Positions 43,701 through 54,788 of a DNA stretch of 64,000 bases are shown piece after piece. The position numbers and the translations under genes were made by a program. The stretch lies in the NCBI GenBank assembly GCA_022457155.1, contig JAJGOT010000017.1, positions 1,512,501-1,576,500 of the forward strand, given 5' to 3'. Within the stretch, counting starts at the first letter, position 1; every line of letters starts with the position of its first letter. Origin of the DNA: Cladopsammia gracilis. Taxonomy: Eukaryota; Cnidaria; Anthozoa; Scleractinia; Dendrophylliidae. The notes below the pieces were generated by a model. That model worked only from the letters and a program-made list of their open reading frames with translations, searched no databases and was not told the DNA's origin.

Positions 43701-45540
43701 CTTGTTTTGTCTCATACATCCACATATACACTGCACATATTAATTGGCTGTTTAAAAGCATTGCTAGTAAATCAATTTTAATCCCAAATGAAAATCGTTG
43801 CAATATGTTTTAGTTTTGTTTAAATATCAATAAATAAAGATAATAAATATTTTTTAACCTTCGAACATCTTTCCCAAATTTCGATTGATAAGAAAATCGC
43901 CATTGTAATGCCATACAAGTCATTGCTTCTAAAATACTGTGACTGATACAAAACAAAGAAAATTAACTAAGTAAAAGGGCTCTCTAAAGATAGATTGAAT
44001 CTAAGTAGTTTTGCCAACCCCATCCCTCCTCATAATTTTCCCCCGTAGCAACCAAATTGGCCTCGGCTCATTCGCTTAATATAATCAAGTTGAAGTTTCC
44101 CCTCAGCTGTAAAATGAAGACTATTTTGAACAAATACGCTAAATTAACATGAAAATTATTTACATTCATACTCGTGATTATTTTGTTGCTCATGACTTTT
44201 ATTGATTTGGTGGCTCCTAAAAGAGCCCTTAAGTCCTCCATGACTGCAATGTCTAACTCTACGATTAGACCTACAGGTATTTTCAATCTTTCAACTTCAA
44301 TAAACCATTTAGCAGCTTTACACATATTACCTATCACGTCTTTAATACATTTACCTATCAAAGGCACCCAACTTTTCCAATTGTTGTTGTTGTTGTTGTT
44401 GTTTATTAACCTTACATTCTCTCGCATTAACGAGATGGCTTTAAGAGCCCTTTGATTATACTAGGGTTGGCCAGATTAAAATTGGTTTACACCGCGGTTT
44501 TGTTAAACACCGCCTAAACTTCGTTTAAGATGACTCCTTAGTATTGCATCGCGCATCACCACTGCGCATAATATCTTGCGTCATTTGCGCGTGCACGCGC
44601 GCGCGCATTCCGAAGCAAGAGGGGTTTTCTTTGAAGCTTCGGTTCCCTCAGTAAATAAGTGATTGTTTTCTCCTAAACGAGCATGGTGATCTATCTTTTT
44701 TATTCCATGTATACTACTCTCCATTATATATCCAAATTTGAAGAATTTTCTCTTAGTAGATTTCAATAAATCTCATGGTATCACTTTTACAATCTAGTTT
44801 TTAGCGTTTCACTGGGAGCGTGCAGATGCTAAAAGTGCCCTATAAAATATATCTTTTCCGAGGGAATTACCTCAGTTGAAAGTTCCTGTCTTGACCTGTT
44901 TCCCGTCTTCGCTGCTTTTACGGAGTAGAGATACTACCCGGGTTGTCCGTCACTGTAATGATGGTCTTAAGCGTGTTCTGCGATGATGAATCTTTGATAA
45001 CGCGCGTTGATGCGCTGAACTGGATAAACGACTGAACAGCAGTTAAAAAGCTCGGTGAGCACTCAAAACTTCGCAGCGTGGCACTCGTCACAAAATGCCA
45101 GAGGTACACACGGTCGTTGTAACTCGTCCGTATAAGCGAAGCAGAAAACGGTGGAACAGAACTGGAACTCTCAGTTCAAGGTTTATTCGTGGTCTTGGGA
45201 ACTCTACATGAGGGCCAGGATGGAAATGGTTGCAACTTTAATTTTTTTTTTTAAATTCCTTCCTAGTGTCGTAGAAAAATCACAGAAAAACTGATAATTG
45301 TTTGTTCTTCCTTGAAGAAATCACTTGATATTTTTCCTTGGTGTTTCAAGAGCAATTTTTTGGGGGGCAAAGGTACTTTGTCAACTATTTGGTGTATTTT
45401 GACCATAAGACAGCAAAATCTACGTGAAAATGCCCCTTTAATTTTAAAGTAATAACGAAAAGTGTCTTATAAACAAGTCTGAATAAACATACGTTTTACA
45501 AGGATTTCACATCTATGAGGTATTAACTTAGGAAAACTAA
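40720..45540. other. ARMC8 intron with weak signals only
   Basis: No coding exon was recognised. A possible solo-LTR-like arrangement lies near 42600-42670 (CACTATAAAAGAAGG, then CAATAAATTC about 50 bp on), beside a GC-richer stretch to about 42970. Another TATA-like CTATAAAAGG lies near 43488. A (TTG)n run occupies 44383-44402. None supports a gene call. Confidence 0.35.
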
Positions 45541-46190
45541 ATTCTAAGGGCCCGATTATATGAGCCAGGCTGACCCGGTTTGCCGAGATCTCGGCACGTC
45601 TGTTAAACGCAACAAAAATCAACTTTGCGATTATATGGCAACCGGGCTGAAAATTTTCCATACCCGGCTAACCGGCACAGCACAAAAATTTGCCCCTGAG
45701 CAAACCTGCTCGCCTGTAAATGAGCCGAGATGGCCCATTTTGCGAGATGACTTTCAGCCCGGTATTACATGAAGCGGCCAGCCCGGGCGACAGCTAAATT
45801 TAGCATCAACGGTTTCGGCTGAAAGTTGTTGTTTTGAAAATGGCGCAAAGCGTAGAATGTTTCAATTGAGGATTTTTTCCTGCATTTTAGCTCATTTTCT
45901 TCGTGCTTACGGTTCTTTTTGTGTGTACCGCAGCACAGATGACGTAAAACAAAAGGAACAGAGAACGACAATAATACAAATGCCAAACAAGACCAAAAAT
46001 ACAATACCTCACAAACAATAGAAGACAATGAGTACCGGTACACGCAGAAAGACCCGTGCTTACGCACTCTTGTGTACCTCTATCATTTAAAGACAAAAGG
46101 GGGCATTTACAGGTGAGCTGGTTTGCTCAGAGGCAATTTTTTGTGCTGTCCCGGTTAGCCGGGTTGGCCCGGTAAACGCGATTAAAACAG
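45541..46190. mobile_element. Foldback element near ARMC8 exon 12
   Basis: The arm at 45663-45722 (CCCGGCTAACCGGCACAGCA...) is mirrored at 46104-46163 (...GTGCTGTCCCGGTTAGCCGGG). The loop (about 45937-46057) carries a 120-bp sequence that recurs at 51768-51895. The element ends about 125 bp before exon 12. Confidence 0.65.
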
Positions 46191-46315
46191 AATAGCTGAA
46201 ATCTAACTTAAATTTCCGCGAATAAAGATACATAATTGACCGCAAAAATATACATTGCCGTATTGCAGAACTTAGAGTTAACTATTTTGTTAATCTTGTG
46301 TCTTTATCAACACAG

Positions 46316-46414
46316 GATATTGACCGTATCATGTTGCTACATGGTGCTCGTGTCATGGAGAGTGTGAAGCCCATACTGGACAGCGAAACACGAACAGAGG
46401 AGGTTAAAGAACAG
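46316..46414 (+). CDS. ARMC8: ARMC8 exon 12
   Basis: The acceptor is ATCAACACAG. The exon encodes DIDRIMLLHGARVMESVKPI then LDSETRTEEVKEQ, matching [20 protein letters not shown] and EVKEQ of vertebrate ARMC8. The donor is CAG|GTGAAC, phase 0. Confidence 0.94.
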
Positions 46415-47692
46415 GTGAACACACTATAGTGGCTTTTGATTTTGATTTACTTAAGTTTTGGGTTTGCTGAATTCTATAAGTAGTTCTTAAAAAGAGCTTG
46501 TGTTATGTGCTCTAACTAATAAAGGCAAAATCACAACAGAGGCAAATAATCCAATGAACCAATCACAGCTCGAAGCAAATACTTTTACTTCTGATTGGTA
46601 GAGAAAGTGGCGCGAGATCTTTTTATCAGTCACAAAGCGTAGTTATGCAAACCAAAGCAATAGCGACACTCAATCGAAAACCGCTCTCATGATTTTCCAA
46701 TCAACCAAGTAATCGCGACTTGAGCTACCCGTCTATTCCCTTTTTGGATCCGGGTGAAAATACTTCCGTTAAACCGTTGGTGCGGTTAAACATGTTTAAA
46801 TGTTGTTTAGTTTAACTACGTTTTTAGCCTCTGTCTTGAGCGTTTTTAAATGTATATGACTCAAACAACCTGGAATGGTAATAAAAGTCAATGAGTTTCT
46901 TTTGGTAAAAATTTCACACCAAATATTATGGGAGGTTAGGAGGTATTTTTCTAAACCTGTTTTAAACTAAACAACATTTTAAACGTTGGTGTGAATGCGG
47001 TATAACGCCTGGTACACAGGCTACTTAGCTTAACACTCGGCGACGTTTCCCGCTTTTAGCATAGTAAACTAGACTGTTTGATTTTTGAAATGCTTTTCAT
47101 TCGTGAACTTAAACCGAAGCTGAACAAACAGAGTGATTCGATCCGTGCAAAAGCGTTTACCTGATTTATATTGTCCATTTTGTATTAGCGTTTCTTTTAT
47201 TATCCTTGCCACAATTTTCTCATATTGTTTTTATGTAAATATTTTAAAGTTTTAGTCATTAACTCATTAGCATTTTTACAATTGATTATATAAGCGCATG
47301 TTAACAATTTTATTCCTCAACTTGAAAATGACCGTTGAACGGTCGAAACGTCGTTTTTTAGCGTTAACTTTTAGTAAAATCCGTTTCTAAAAATTTGTCG
47401 ATTCATGTAGGTTAGTTCTAACTTTTGAGTCTGTGGACGAAATCTTATGGTGTGACCATTCAAATGAAACCTCTTCAGCAGTACTTTTGCATGGTACCAT
47501 TTGTTCTAACATTTGAGTCTGTTGATGAAATCCTATGGTGTGACCATTCAAATGAAACCTCTTCGGCAGTACTTTTGCATGATACCATTTTTTTTTTTTC
47601 ACTATTTCACAAAATGAAATTTGGGATTTTTCTTAAATTTTGATTTTTGGCACCCTTGGTTAAAGTTATATTTCATTCCTTTGTTTACACAG
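46415..47692. other. ARMC8 intron with repeat copies
   Basis: Holds a dispersed repeat at about 46510-46700. A ribozyme-like hairpin lies at 47321-47356 (GACCGT/ACGGTC stem followed by GAAACGTC). Next is a tandem duplication of an 88-bp unit at 47416-47591 (CATTCAAATGAAACCTCTTC in each copy). Confidence 0.6.
47416..47591. repeat. 88-bp unit in two tandem copies
   Basis: Copies start at 47416 and 47504 with TTCTAAC(T/A)TTTGAGTCTG and end in TTTTGCATG(G/A)TACCAT. About seven differences separate them. Confidence 0.85.
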
Positions 47693-47955
47693 GCGCTTTG
47701 CGTGATCGCTAACATCGCCAACGGTTCAACAGCCAAGGAATTCGTGATGAGAGATGAAAGCTTGTTGAAACGACTGATGCAATATATGATGAACGACAGT
47801 GTCAAGCTACAAATGGCCGCTACATATTGTGTGTCTAATCTTGTGTGGAGCACAGAAGATGGCGCAGTGGAAAGACAGCAGAAACTCCGTGATCTGGGAG
47901 TACAGAAACTTCTACAATCTCTACTAACAACGTCAGATGTCAATCTGTTTGAAAG
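47693..47955 (+). CDS. ARMC8: ARMC8 exon 13
   Basis: Encodes ALCVIANIANGSTAKEFVM, YMMNDSVKLQMAATYCVSNL and QQKLRDLGVQKLLQSLL, matching the last armadillo repeats (TLCILANIADGTTAKDLIM). It ends GAAAG|GTAGG in phase 2. Confidence 0.95.
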
Positions 47956-48796
47956 GTAGGATGATTTCGAAAAAGGTTTAACATAAGCCCGGTTTACACA
48001 GCAAACGTTTTGGGCACGGCACCCCTAACTTTGGGCACCCGTCTAAGCAACCACACCCGTGAACGACCAACTCTTCTCGGCAACTGACTTTTCCCAGAAA
48101 TTTGGGCGTACACTTACTGTAGGTTTAAATGCAGAGACCGATACAACGTACTAGATTTTCTTTTTTTGAGTACTGTACACGACGCAAAATGATCCCCGAA
48201 CGCGAAATGATCCCCAAATAATTATAGGAATGGAATGGGATGACGTTTCTTCCCCGGCATAAAATGAAAGAGTTTTAAATATTTTCAGGTCTAAAAATGG
48301 CACATCCATTGAAAAAGTTATTTTCAGTTAATATCAGTTGCCTGGACTTCAACTTTAACTGTACACGCCGCACTGAAAGTACACACTAGTTGTCAGGTTT
48401 AACTTCCATGTAGAAATTACAGGAAAGCCGTAAAAGATGCCAGAGTAAGCATGCTTTTGTCGACGTCTTCGTATTTGCGAGCGAATACAAACAGAGTAAA
48501 TTTTTAAATTAACGCTTTAAGACGGAATCTCAACAGAAAAGTTTTTAGATGAAGAAACAGTGCAACTGGTTACATTATGGACCCATTATGCCATTTCCAC
48601 AATTTTAATACACCTCTAATTAGAACTATGAAAGTTTCTTGAAAATTCGTTAAAAAATGAGTTATAACTATTTAATAAATTGTTCAAAATTGATGAATAC
48701 ATGAACACGCCAAACAATTCGAGTCAACATTTCTTTAATTTACTTTATTTTAGTAATTCTGGCATCCTCGGGACAGAAACGTCATCCCATTCCATA

Positions 48797-48894
48797 GCCT
48801 GCGCGCAGACGTATCCGATTTCCTTGCTCCCCGCGGTAAACGGATCCGTTTTCCGCGGGGAGCAAGGAAATCGGATACGTCTTCGCGCAGGCTA
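48797..48894. repeat. 98-bp hairpin
   Basis: AGCCTGCGCGCAGACGTATC to the centre is mirrored through GATACGTCTTCGCGCAGGCT. The loop contains GCGGTAAACGGATCCG. It is nearly perfect. Confidence 0.85.
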
Positions 48895-48909
48895 CCCATC
48901 CCATTCCTA

Positions 48910-49350
48910 TACAGTCGACTCTCTCTTAACGGACACCTCTACAAGACGGACACCTACATAAGACGGACATCTGGTGATGGTCCCTGCCGTTTTTCAGTCA
49001 TTTTACGGTAACTAAACTCTATAAGACGGACACCTCTCTAAGACGGACAACGGACACTTTGAAACCGTGAACGGACACTTGAGAAGTGCTTTTTTTTCAG
49101 TGAAAAATACTTCAAAACGGAAATGTAAGTGCTGAATATGAACAAACGAGTCCACTTTTCTAATGTTATTTTCGTTTCAGTTTGTAAACGACTTTAAAAC
49201 AGACGTGTATTCATTGTGCACAAGTTCAGCTTTATTGTCTCAGAATTACTGGTGTCACGTTACCTCAACTCTCTATAAGCCGGACACCTCTCTAAGACGG
49301 ACAGTTGGGGCCGGTCCCGACGGTCTCCGTCTTAGAGAGAGTTGACTGTA
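48910..49350. mobile_element. pogo-like MITE, copy 1
   Basis: The termini TACAGTCGACTCTCTCTTA and TAAGACGGAGACC...AGTTGACTGTA are inverted. The interior repeats GACGGACACC. A TA target with CAGT start fits pogo/Tc1-type mobilisation. A related copy lies at 52831-53687. Confidence 0.7.
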
Positions 49351-49979
49351 ATTCCTTAAGGATCATTTTGCGTCGTGTTTAGTTCTATTTGGGGATCATA
49401 TTGCGTCGCGTACAGTACTAGTTCTCTTTTCTTTCTTTTTTGAGTGTTTTGATTGTACGTGACGTAGGCTGGTTTAGCCAGCCGAAATATGTTACTCAAA
49501 AAACTAAAACGAACTAGTACGTTGTATAGGTCTCTGTTTCTACAGTATATCTTCACTTGTTTAGGCCGATTAGATCGCGGTCAATTTGATCCAATGGTAC
49601 ACCAGCAGGATTGTCGTCCACAGTTACCTGCTTCAGCAGTTTGTTCAATTGTACTTCGTCCTTTTCTTAGAAGTATTGTATGGTATAATTCTTGAAGTAT
49701 TGTATGGTATAATTTTTGCTCACTTTCAGTTGACGAAAGTGCAAAGAGTTGTTGGGCAAAAGAAAACGAGACTTTGAACTTTCGTCGTCTCTCGTTCTTG
49801 TTTGCCCAGGGCTTTAGATGCGTTTTAAAGTAAAGCCGGCCATGTGTAGTTATCTAAATTGATAGCTGGAAACAGAACTCAATATTAAGATCAGAATCTC
49901 CGCCAGCCCATGTTTTGTTTTCTGTTTTTATCACTGCATTGTGTTCACTATTTTTTCTTCTTTTTCTCTCTCTCTTCAG

Positions 49980-50010
49980 AGTGAAGACAGCACTTCAGCA
50001 GTTTACGTGA
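49980..50010 (+). CDS. ARMC8: ARMC8 exon 14, C terminus and stop
   Basis: After the acceptor TCTCTCTTCAG it completes Arg and encodes VKTALQQFT before TGA at 50008-50010. Vertebrate ARMC8 ends with AKMALQQYLA, so this is the true last coding exon. Confidence 0.93.
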
Positions 50011-50055
50011 AATTTTTTTCTATTTTAAATCCTTGTACAAAGTCGCTTCTTTATC

Positions 50056-50061
50056 AATAAA
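50056..50061 (+). terminator. ARMC8: ARMC8 polyadenylation signal
   Basis: AATAAA lies 46 bp after the stop codon, implying a very short 3' UTR ending at about 50075-50085. No better signal precedes it. Confidence 0.75.
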
Positions 50062-50085
50062 GTATTCATTGTTGTTATCACAAAA

Positions 50086-51180
50086 TGTTTCTAAAGAGTT
50101 CATTTTTCGTTGTTAAAAGTTGCATCGTTAATATGGTTAAGGCTTTTATCGCGATAAAACTTCGTTGATGCAAATTATAAGTGTCAGTTTTACTACTCCC
50201 CCTTCTCCATTTATTATTTCTCGTTCTTGAAACGTTCCCCGCGAAAAGAATGTTATTTTGACTTGGCGTAACTAATTGAACGTTCGGTAATCGAACGCAA
50301 TCGAACCTTATCGTCCGTCCTTATCGTCCTATAACAAACACATAAAAATGGACAACAAAATCTTCTTTTGAAAACTTTTATTCAAATATCCATTAGTTTA
50401 TGTTTAAAAGCAAAACAAGTACCATTAGCGCAAAGAGGAGCTGTCCTCGATGAAATTCAAGATATCAATACAACTAAATTTGAGCACGTTTTATAAACAT
50501 TTCTCCAAAACTAACAGGAACACAAAGAAAAAGTCAATCACAAACTGATATCAACATAAATTGCCATCGAAAACTGCAATTTGTTGTACCTTAAAGTCCC
50601 TCCACTGCTTGGAAATTCTTCACGTATCCGGATATTTTTTAATCCGCAACTTAGAAAATATTCGCGTCCACACGTAGCGTATTGGAATCGTATTTGCCCG
50701 TCCACTGCACATATCCGGATTCGCTCTAGTACCCAGGGCTCCTCTTTAAATGTTGTCAACAGAACATACGCAAAGGCCAACATTTTGTGCGCCGCGTTGT
50801 GCGAGTTTGGCAGCAAATTCGATTGCTTTCGCCAAATTCAACAGTAAATACGTTTTGGACTTGAAATAAGTCCAAGTAGAAGTGAAGCGATAACATTTCG
50901 GTCAGCCATGTTGAATATTTGCGCGGTTAAAGACTGGATCCGATACTGTTACGTCAGCGTATTAAAAAGTATCCGGATTCGACCGTCCACATGATGCCGT
51001 ACTCGTAGCGTATTCAAAAATTTCCACTCTGGGAGAGCAGATTCAAAACGTTGCGGATTCGTTAACCTGCATAACAGGAGTTATTGGGGGCGCTGCAAAT
51101 GTCCCTTTCGTAAACGGTCGCCGCCATATCAGCGATACTTAGAAAATTTTTCACTGATTATCGATTTTTTTTTTCTATCT
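50086..51180. other. Intergenic, repeat-like
   Basis: Lies between the convergent ARMC8 and COPZ genes. About 50580-51060 carries repeated TATCCGGAT and GTAGCGTATT motifs (near 50628, 50712, 50971), suggesting an old dispersed element. No gene was recognised. Confidence 0.4.
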
Positions 51181-51204
51181 GAAAAAGAAAAATGCAATTA
51201 ATAA

Positions 51205-51270
51205 CCTAGAATCGAACCTGGAACCTCTTGCATGCTAACACCCCTCCTTCACCACTAGACCACTGGGTTG
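51205..51270 (-). other. tRNA-like sequence, minus strand
   Basis: A box TGGTCTAGTGG (51262-51252) and B-box-like AGGTTCGATTC (51219-51209) are in the right order. No complete cloverleaf was confirmed. A plus-strand tRNA-like copy lies 0.3 kb downstream, repeating the opposed arrangement seen at 27158-27708. Confidence 0.4.
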
Positions 51271-51524
51271 ATCCGGCAAACCCAAGAAAAATTTAACTAT
51301 AAAAGGTGCTTTTCTTAATAACGGGTGACCATATCCCTAAATCTTACCTAACCGCGAATCTAGCTTTAATAATAATAATCGCTTTACTTAGGCCTAATTT
51401 TATCTAATAACGATAGCCTACTTTCGTCCCAATCCAGGCATAAAACTGGAAAGAAATGGCATCGATCATTAAAAAAAGGCTTGATTACTAATGAATGCTA
51501 ATGAATGCTAATAAATGCGGCTAG

Positions 51525-51600
51525 TCCTCGGTGGTGTAGTGGATAGTGTGCATGGAGCAGATCATACGGCCCGGGTTTGATTCCCTATTTTACTGTTGTT
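51525..51600 (+). other. tRNA-like sequence, plus strand
   Basis: A box TGGTGTAGTGG at 51532-51542 and B box GGGTTTGATTC at 51573-51583. The start TCCTCGGTGGTGTAGTGG resembles tRNA-Asp, but the 3' half does not complete an acceptor stem. A third degenerate candidate lies on minus near 51665-51725. Confidence 0.4.
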
Positions 51601-51767
51601 TTCTTTTATTTCTACTAAAATAAAAAAAACTAAGTCTAAATACAAAAAAGTAAGGGATACACCAAGTACATACCCGCGATCTAACCCTGTACGACGTCGC
51701 GCCCGCGAAACATTCCACTAGCCATGACCATGAAAAATGGGTAGATTCTGCATGTACCGGTCACATA

Positions 51768-51895
51768 TTACGTGAAACAAAAGGAACAAAGAACGACAAT
51801 AATACAAATGCAAAACAAGACCAAAAATACAATACCTCACAAACAATAGAAGACAATGAGTGTTTAATGGGTACCGGTACATGCAGAAAGACCCG
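51768..51895. repeat. Dispersed repeat (copy of the 45937-46057 core)
   Basis: Shares ACAATAATACAAATGC, AAGACCAAAAATACAATACC and GCAGAAAGACCCG with the loop of the foldback at 45541-46190, with small differences. Confidence 0.8.
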
Positions 51896-52830
51896 AAAAA
51901 TGACGGGCATGGTTCTGTAATTAAGTATGGAGCTCCGCGAGCGAGCCCGCGAGAGCTTCGCTATAAAGGACGTTTCCACCGAAAGAAACGTCTTTTTAAC
52001 CTACCACACGAGACGAAATATGGGAGATCTAGCTTCTATAAGCGACGTCACGTTACTTTGCGTGACTTTGAAAAGGGCCAGAAAAAGTATTATGGTTCGT
52101 CTATCAGCGAACGGAAAAGAAGGTGGAAAGTCAAACCATTCGACAAAATGACACGATTTGACGCCATGCATGATTGGACTTTATAAGTCAGGGCATGAGC
52201 TGTGCTACAACGACAGCAACAACGACTGCATGCGGGGAAGGTGCGTTGTTTCTTTTAGCGATAAGACAGTGATTTGAACTTGTTCGGCAGAGCGCCATTT
52301 GCGCGTTTTGTCATGTCGTTTGTTGTCATGTACTATTTAAATCGTCACGAATACTTGTTTAATAAAGTGTTGGTGTTGTTATCACGTAGATAATATTTTT
52401 CATATTAGAGACTACTGGTATGAGAACTAAAATTTCACCATACGAGTGTCGACAATATTTGTGTTTCCAAAACTTGTTCGACAGAGTTCGATTGGTGCGT
52501 TGTATTACTTTTATCGAGTTGGTGATAACTTTCTGACACTTGGAAACTAACCCTTCGTCATGTGAGGTGTCTCAAAAATTCGACTTTCCAAAGAGCTGTT
52601 CAAACGATGTCTGTGATTGGCGAACGATACAATTGATATATCACTTGAACAATGCCCCTATCCCAAATCCCTATCCCAGCGGGACAAATCTATTGTTTTC
52701 TAAGCGAATCAGACATCGTTTGTACAAGTGCAAGACTTTTTATTCCACACCTTCGCCGGGAGAGCTCCAATTCTAAGTTTTGTGTTAGTTTCATGGAGTA
52801 GACGATAAAATTATTTCTCAAATTTAGAGC
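51896..52830. other. Intergenic, no gene recognised
   Basis: Overlapping plus frames of 108 and 74 codons at 51860-52186 have no recognisable domain. They start inside a repeat and have GAGCTCCGCGAGCGAGCCCG-type sequence common to dispersed repeats, so they are not called as genes. Confidence 0.4.
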
Positions 52831-53687
52831 TACAGTGAACTCTCTCGTAAGCGGACACCCTCGGGAATTTAAAAAAGTGTCCGTTAGTAGAGCTGTCCGC
52901 TTACGAGATTTATTCCCTTAAGCGGACAACAAAGAAAAATAGGGTGGATGTCCGCTTATGGGAGAGTTATGCGGAGTTATGAGGTTGCTGTAGTAAGGCC
53001 TAAGTCTTGAAACCACAGCCAAGGAAAACGCTAACACAGTTTAATACTGGATTAGATGAGATACTTGGTCACATTCCTTTGAGGATGGAAAGCCATCAGA
53101 ATGGGTAAAGGTGTCAACAGAGGAACTGGTACGGCCTGGAAATTCCTTGTAAATACTTTTTTTTAATGGTGATGTTCAAACATTTACCGTGGCTCGTGTC
53201 CAAGTTTGATAATCAGAGATACAGTGCTCGGTATAGTCAGTGATTGAAAACAGAAACAAGAAGGAAAATATACCATGACGAACGTGGCCACAACGTGACA
53301 CTACAATTGTTACGTCAGACTCTTGTTAATGTCAAACTAACGGACAGCTTGCTTTCCCGCCGACAAATGGAGATTTGACAAAAGCGATTCCCACTGTTCT
53401 GTTTCTCTGTCAAAGGTCATATTTTTGTTTATTTATGGAAAATTAAAGACAAATTTCATTGCCAAGAGTAATTATTAGACATGGGGCGTCCGCTTACGAG
53501 AGAACTTAAACAAAAGAAAAATCCAATTTTCATTTTCAAGTGTCCGCGTCCGCTTACGAGAGAGCGTCCGCTTATGGCAATGTGTAAATGCAGATGTTGA
53601 CTGAGAGGTAAAACGCGGATTTGAAAAGGCGTCCGTAAGTAGAGCTGTCCGCTTACGAGAGTGTCCGTTAGCGGTGAGTTGACTGTA
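52831..53687. mobile_element. pogo-like MITE, copy 2 (857 bp)
   Basis: The termini TACAGTGAACTCTCTCG and GGTGAGTTGACTGTA are inverted. Multiple GTCCGCTTACGAGA and GTCCGTTAG motifs lie near both ends. It is the same family as 48910-49350 with a longer interior. No transposase frame was found. Confidence 0.7.
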
Positions 53688-53899
53688 TGCCGAAAACTAA
53701 AATTAATTTCAACACATGAGAAATGCATGATTGATTAAATTAGGTGGGCCAACGCGTGTGCAAAGTTAACGCAACAGCTGCCAGCCCTTTACCCCTTTAC
53801 CCCTTGCGCTCGTGCATGACGTAGAATGGCGTTGCGACATGAATTGCAGTGCGCAGTAAGTATGGGCATAAACAATTTGCGCGAACGCAAACACTGTAG

Positions 53900-54175
53900 T
53901 ATTTGAACAATTTTTAATGTGTGAAATTTCCTTTTCGAAATGTTGTGGTTTATAATTTTCTTTGTTTTGAAAAGTTTTAAACCAGTTTAAATGTTCTTTT
54001 CTTTTGTGTCCGATTCGTTGCCATAACCTGAGACAAAAGAAAAGAAAAATCAAACTGGTTTGAAAATTTTCAAATCAAAGAAAAATTTGAACCACAACAT
54101 ATGTATCACCAAAGACGTCATTCACAATTATTTTTTAGCTGAAGAAAGTCGCAATAAGCAACCGAAACGTCCAAA
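53900..54175. repeat. Palindrome with a hammerhead-like tip
   Basis: About 53920-54010 (AATGTTGTGGTTTATAATTT, AACCAGTTTAAATG) is mirrored at 54027-54103 (CAAACTGGTTTG, AAATTTGAACCACAACAT). At the right end CTGAAGA (54139-54145), an imperfect GTCGC/GCAAC stem, GAAAC (54164-54168) and GTC follow in hammerhead order. This parallels the palindrome at 1-559 and suggests Penelope-like pseudo-LTRs. Confidence 0.55.
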
Positions 54176-54740
54176 ACGTTTGAACGTTCAGCCAATGTCA
54201 ATTTTTTTATTCTTGTCCGTTTATTTTTTTTTTTTGATGTACACTTGTTATCCATTAACAAAAAGCTTAGGAAAAGATGTTTAACATTTGGTCATTACAG
54301 TGTAGTGTCATCTATCAATAAAACACTGTTGTTTCAGGTGAGATTGTAATACTTATGTTACAGCATCTTCTGTTTTTCTGGCTCATTTGTTCAAAGAGCA
54401 GGTGACTTATTCTAGAGGAAAATTGCTATCATCATCAGTCCTTATCAGCGCCACGGTACGCATAAGGCCTCGAATTTACGATCCAGTGGATCGAATGTTT
54501 CATTTGGTGGACATTTTGTTCATAGGAAAGCGATTTGTCCACTGCATTAAGTTCCGTTCTCTTTGAATAATGGGACTAAAAATGATGAAGAAAAACAAGA
54601 ACGTTAAGAGAAATTACATTCTACCTTTCTTACGAACCTAACTTCTTATGTCTTTTTCTGTGTATCACTTCTCCTTGAAACAGCCCACTTTACTCGTTAG
54701 TTAATGATATTTTTTTACATTAAAACAATTATTTTCTTGT

Positions 54741-54788
54741 CACTTCAGTAGAGACCATTTCAGCTGATCTTTTGCCGTCTGTAACACC
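54741..54788 (-). CDS. COPZ1: COPZ last exon (C terminus)
   Basis: COPZ is the zeta subunit of the COPI coatomer (zeta binds the gamma subunit; longin fold), which coats vesicles in Golgi-to-ER and intra-Golgi transport. This exon encodes VLQTAKDQLKWSLLK and TGA, matching VLQSAKEQIKWSLLR of human COPZ1. The minus-strand acceptor is TTTTGTAG. Four segments read in order and in phase on the minus strand (63961-64000, 56303-56354, 55246-55284, 54741-54788). The N-terminal exons lie beyond the window. COPZ1 and COPZ2 cannot be told apart from this tail, and a single invertebrate COPZ is expected. Confidence 0.93.

Larger units (their letters stand above)
48132..49540. mobile_element. Nested inverted-repeat elements
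   Basis: The outer arms are 48132-48205 (CAGAGACCGATACAACGTAC; CGACGCAAAATGATCCCC) and 49374-49536 (GGGGATCATATTGCGTCG; GTACGTTGTATAGGTCTCTG). A second pair, AATGGAATGGGATGACGT at about 48229 and ACGTCATCCCATTCCAT at about 48779, lies inside. Within these sit a 98-bp hairpin at 48797-48894 and a pogo-like MITE at 48910-49350. This implies successive insertions in the last ARMC8 intron. Confidence 0.75.

Noticed and set aside
51860..52186. 108-codon ORF rich in basic residues
   Set aside because: Starts within a dispersed repeat, with a competing frame over the same bases and no domain.
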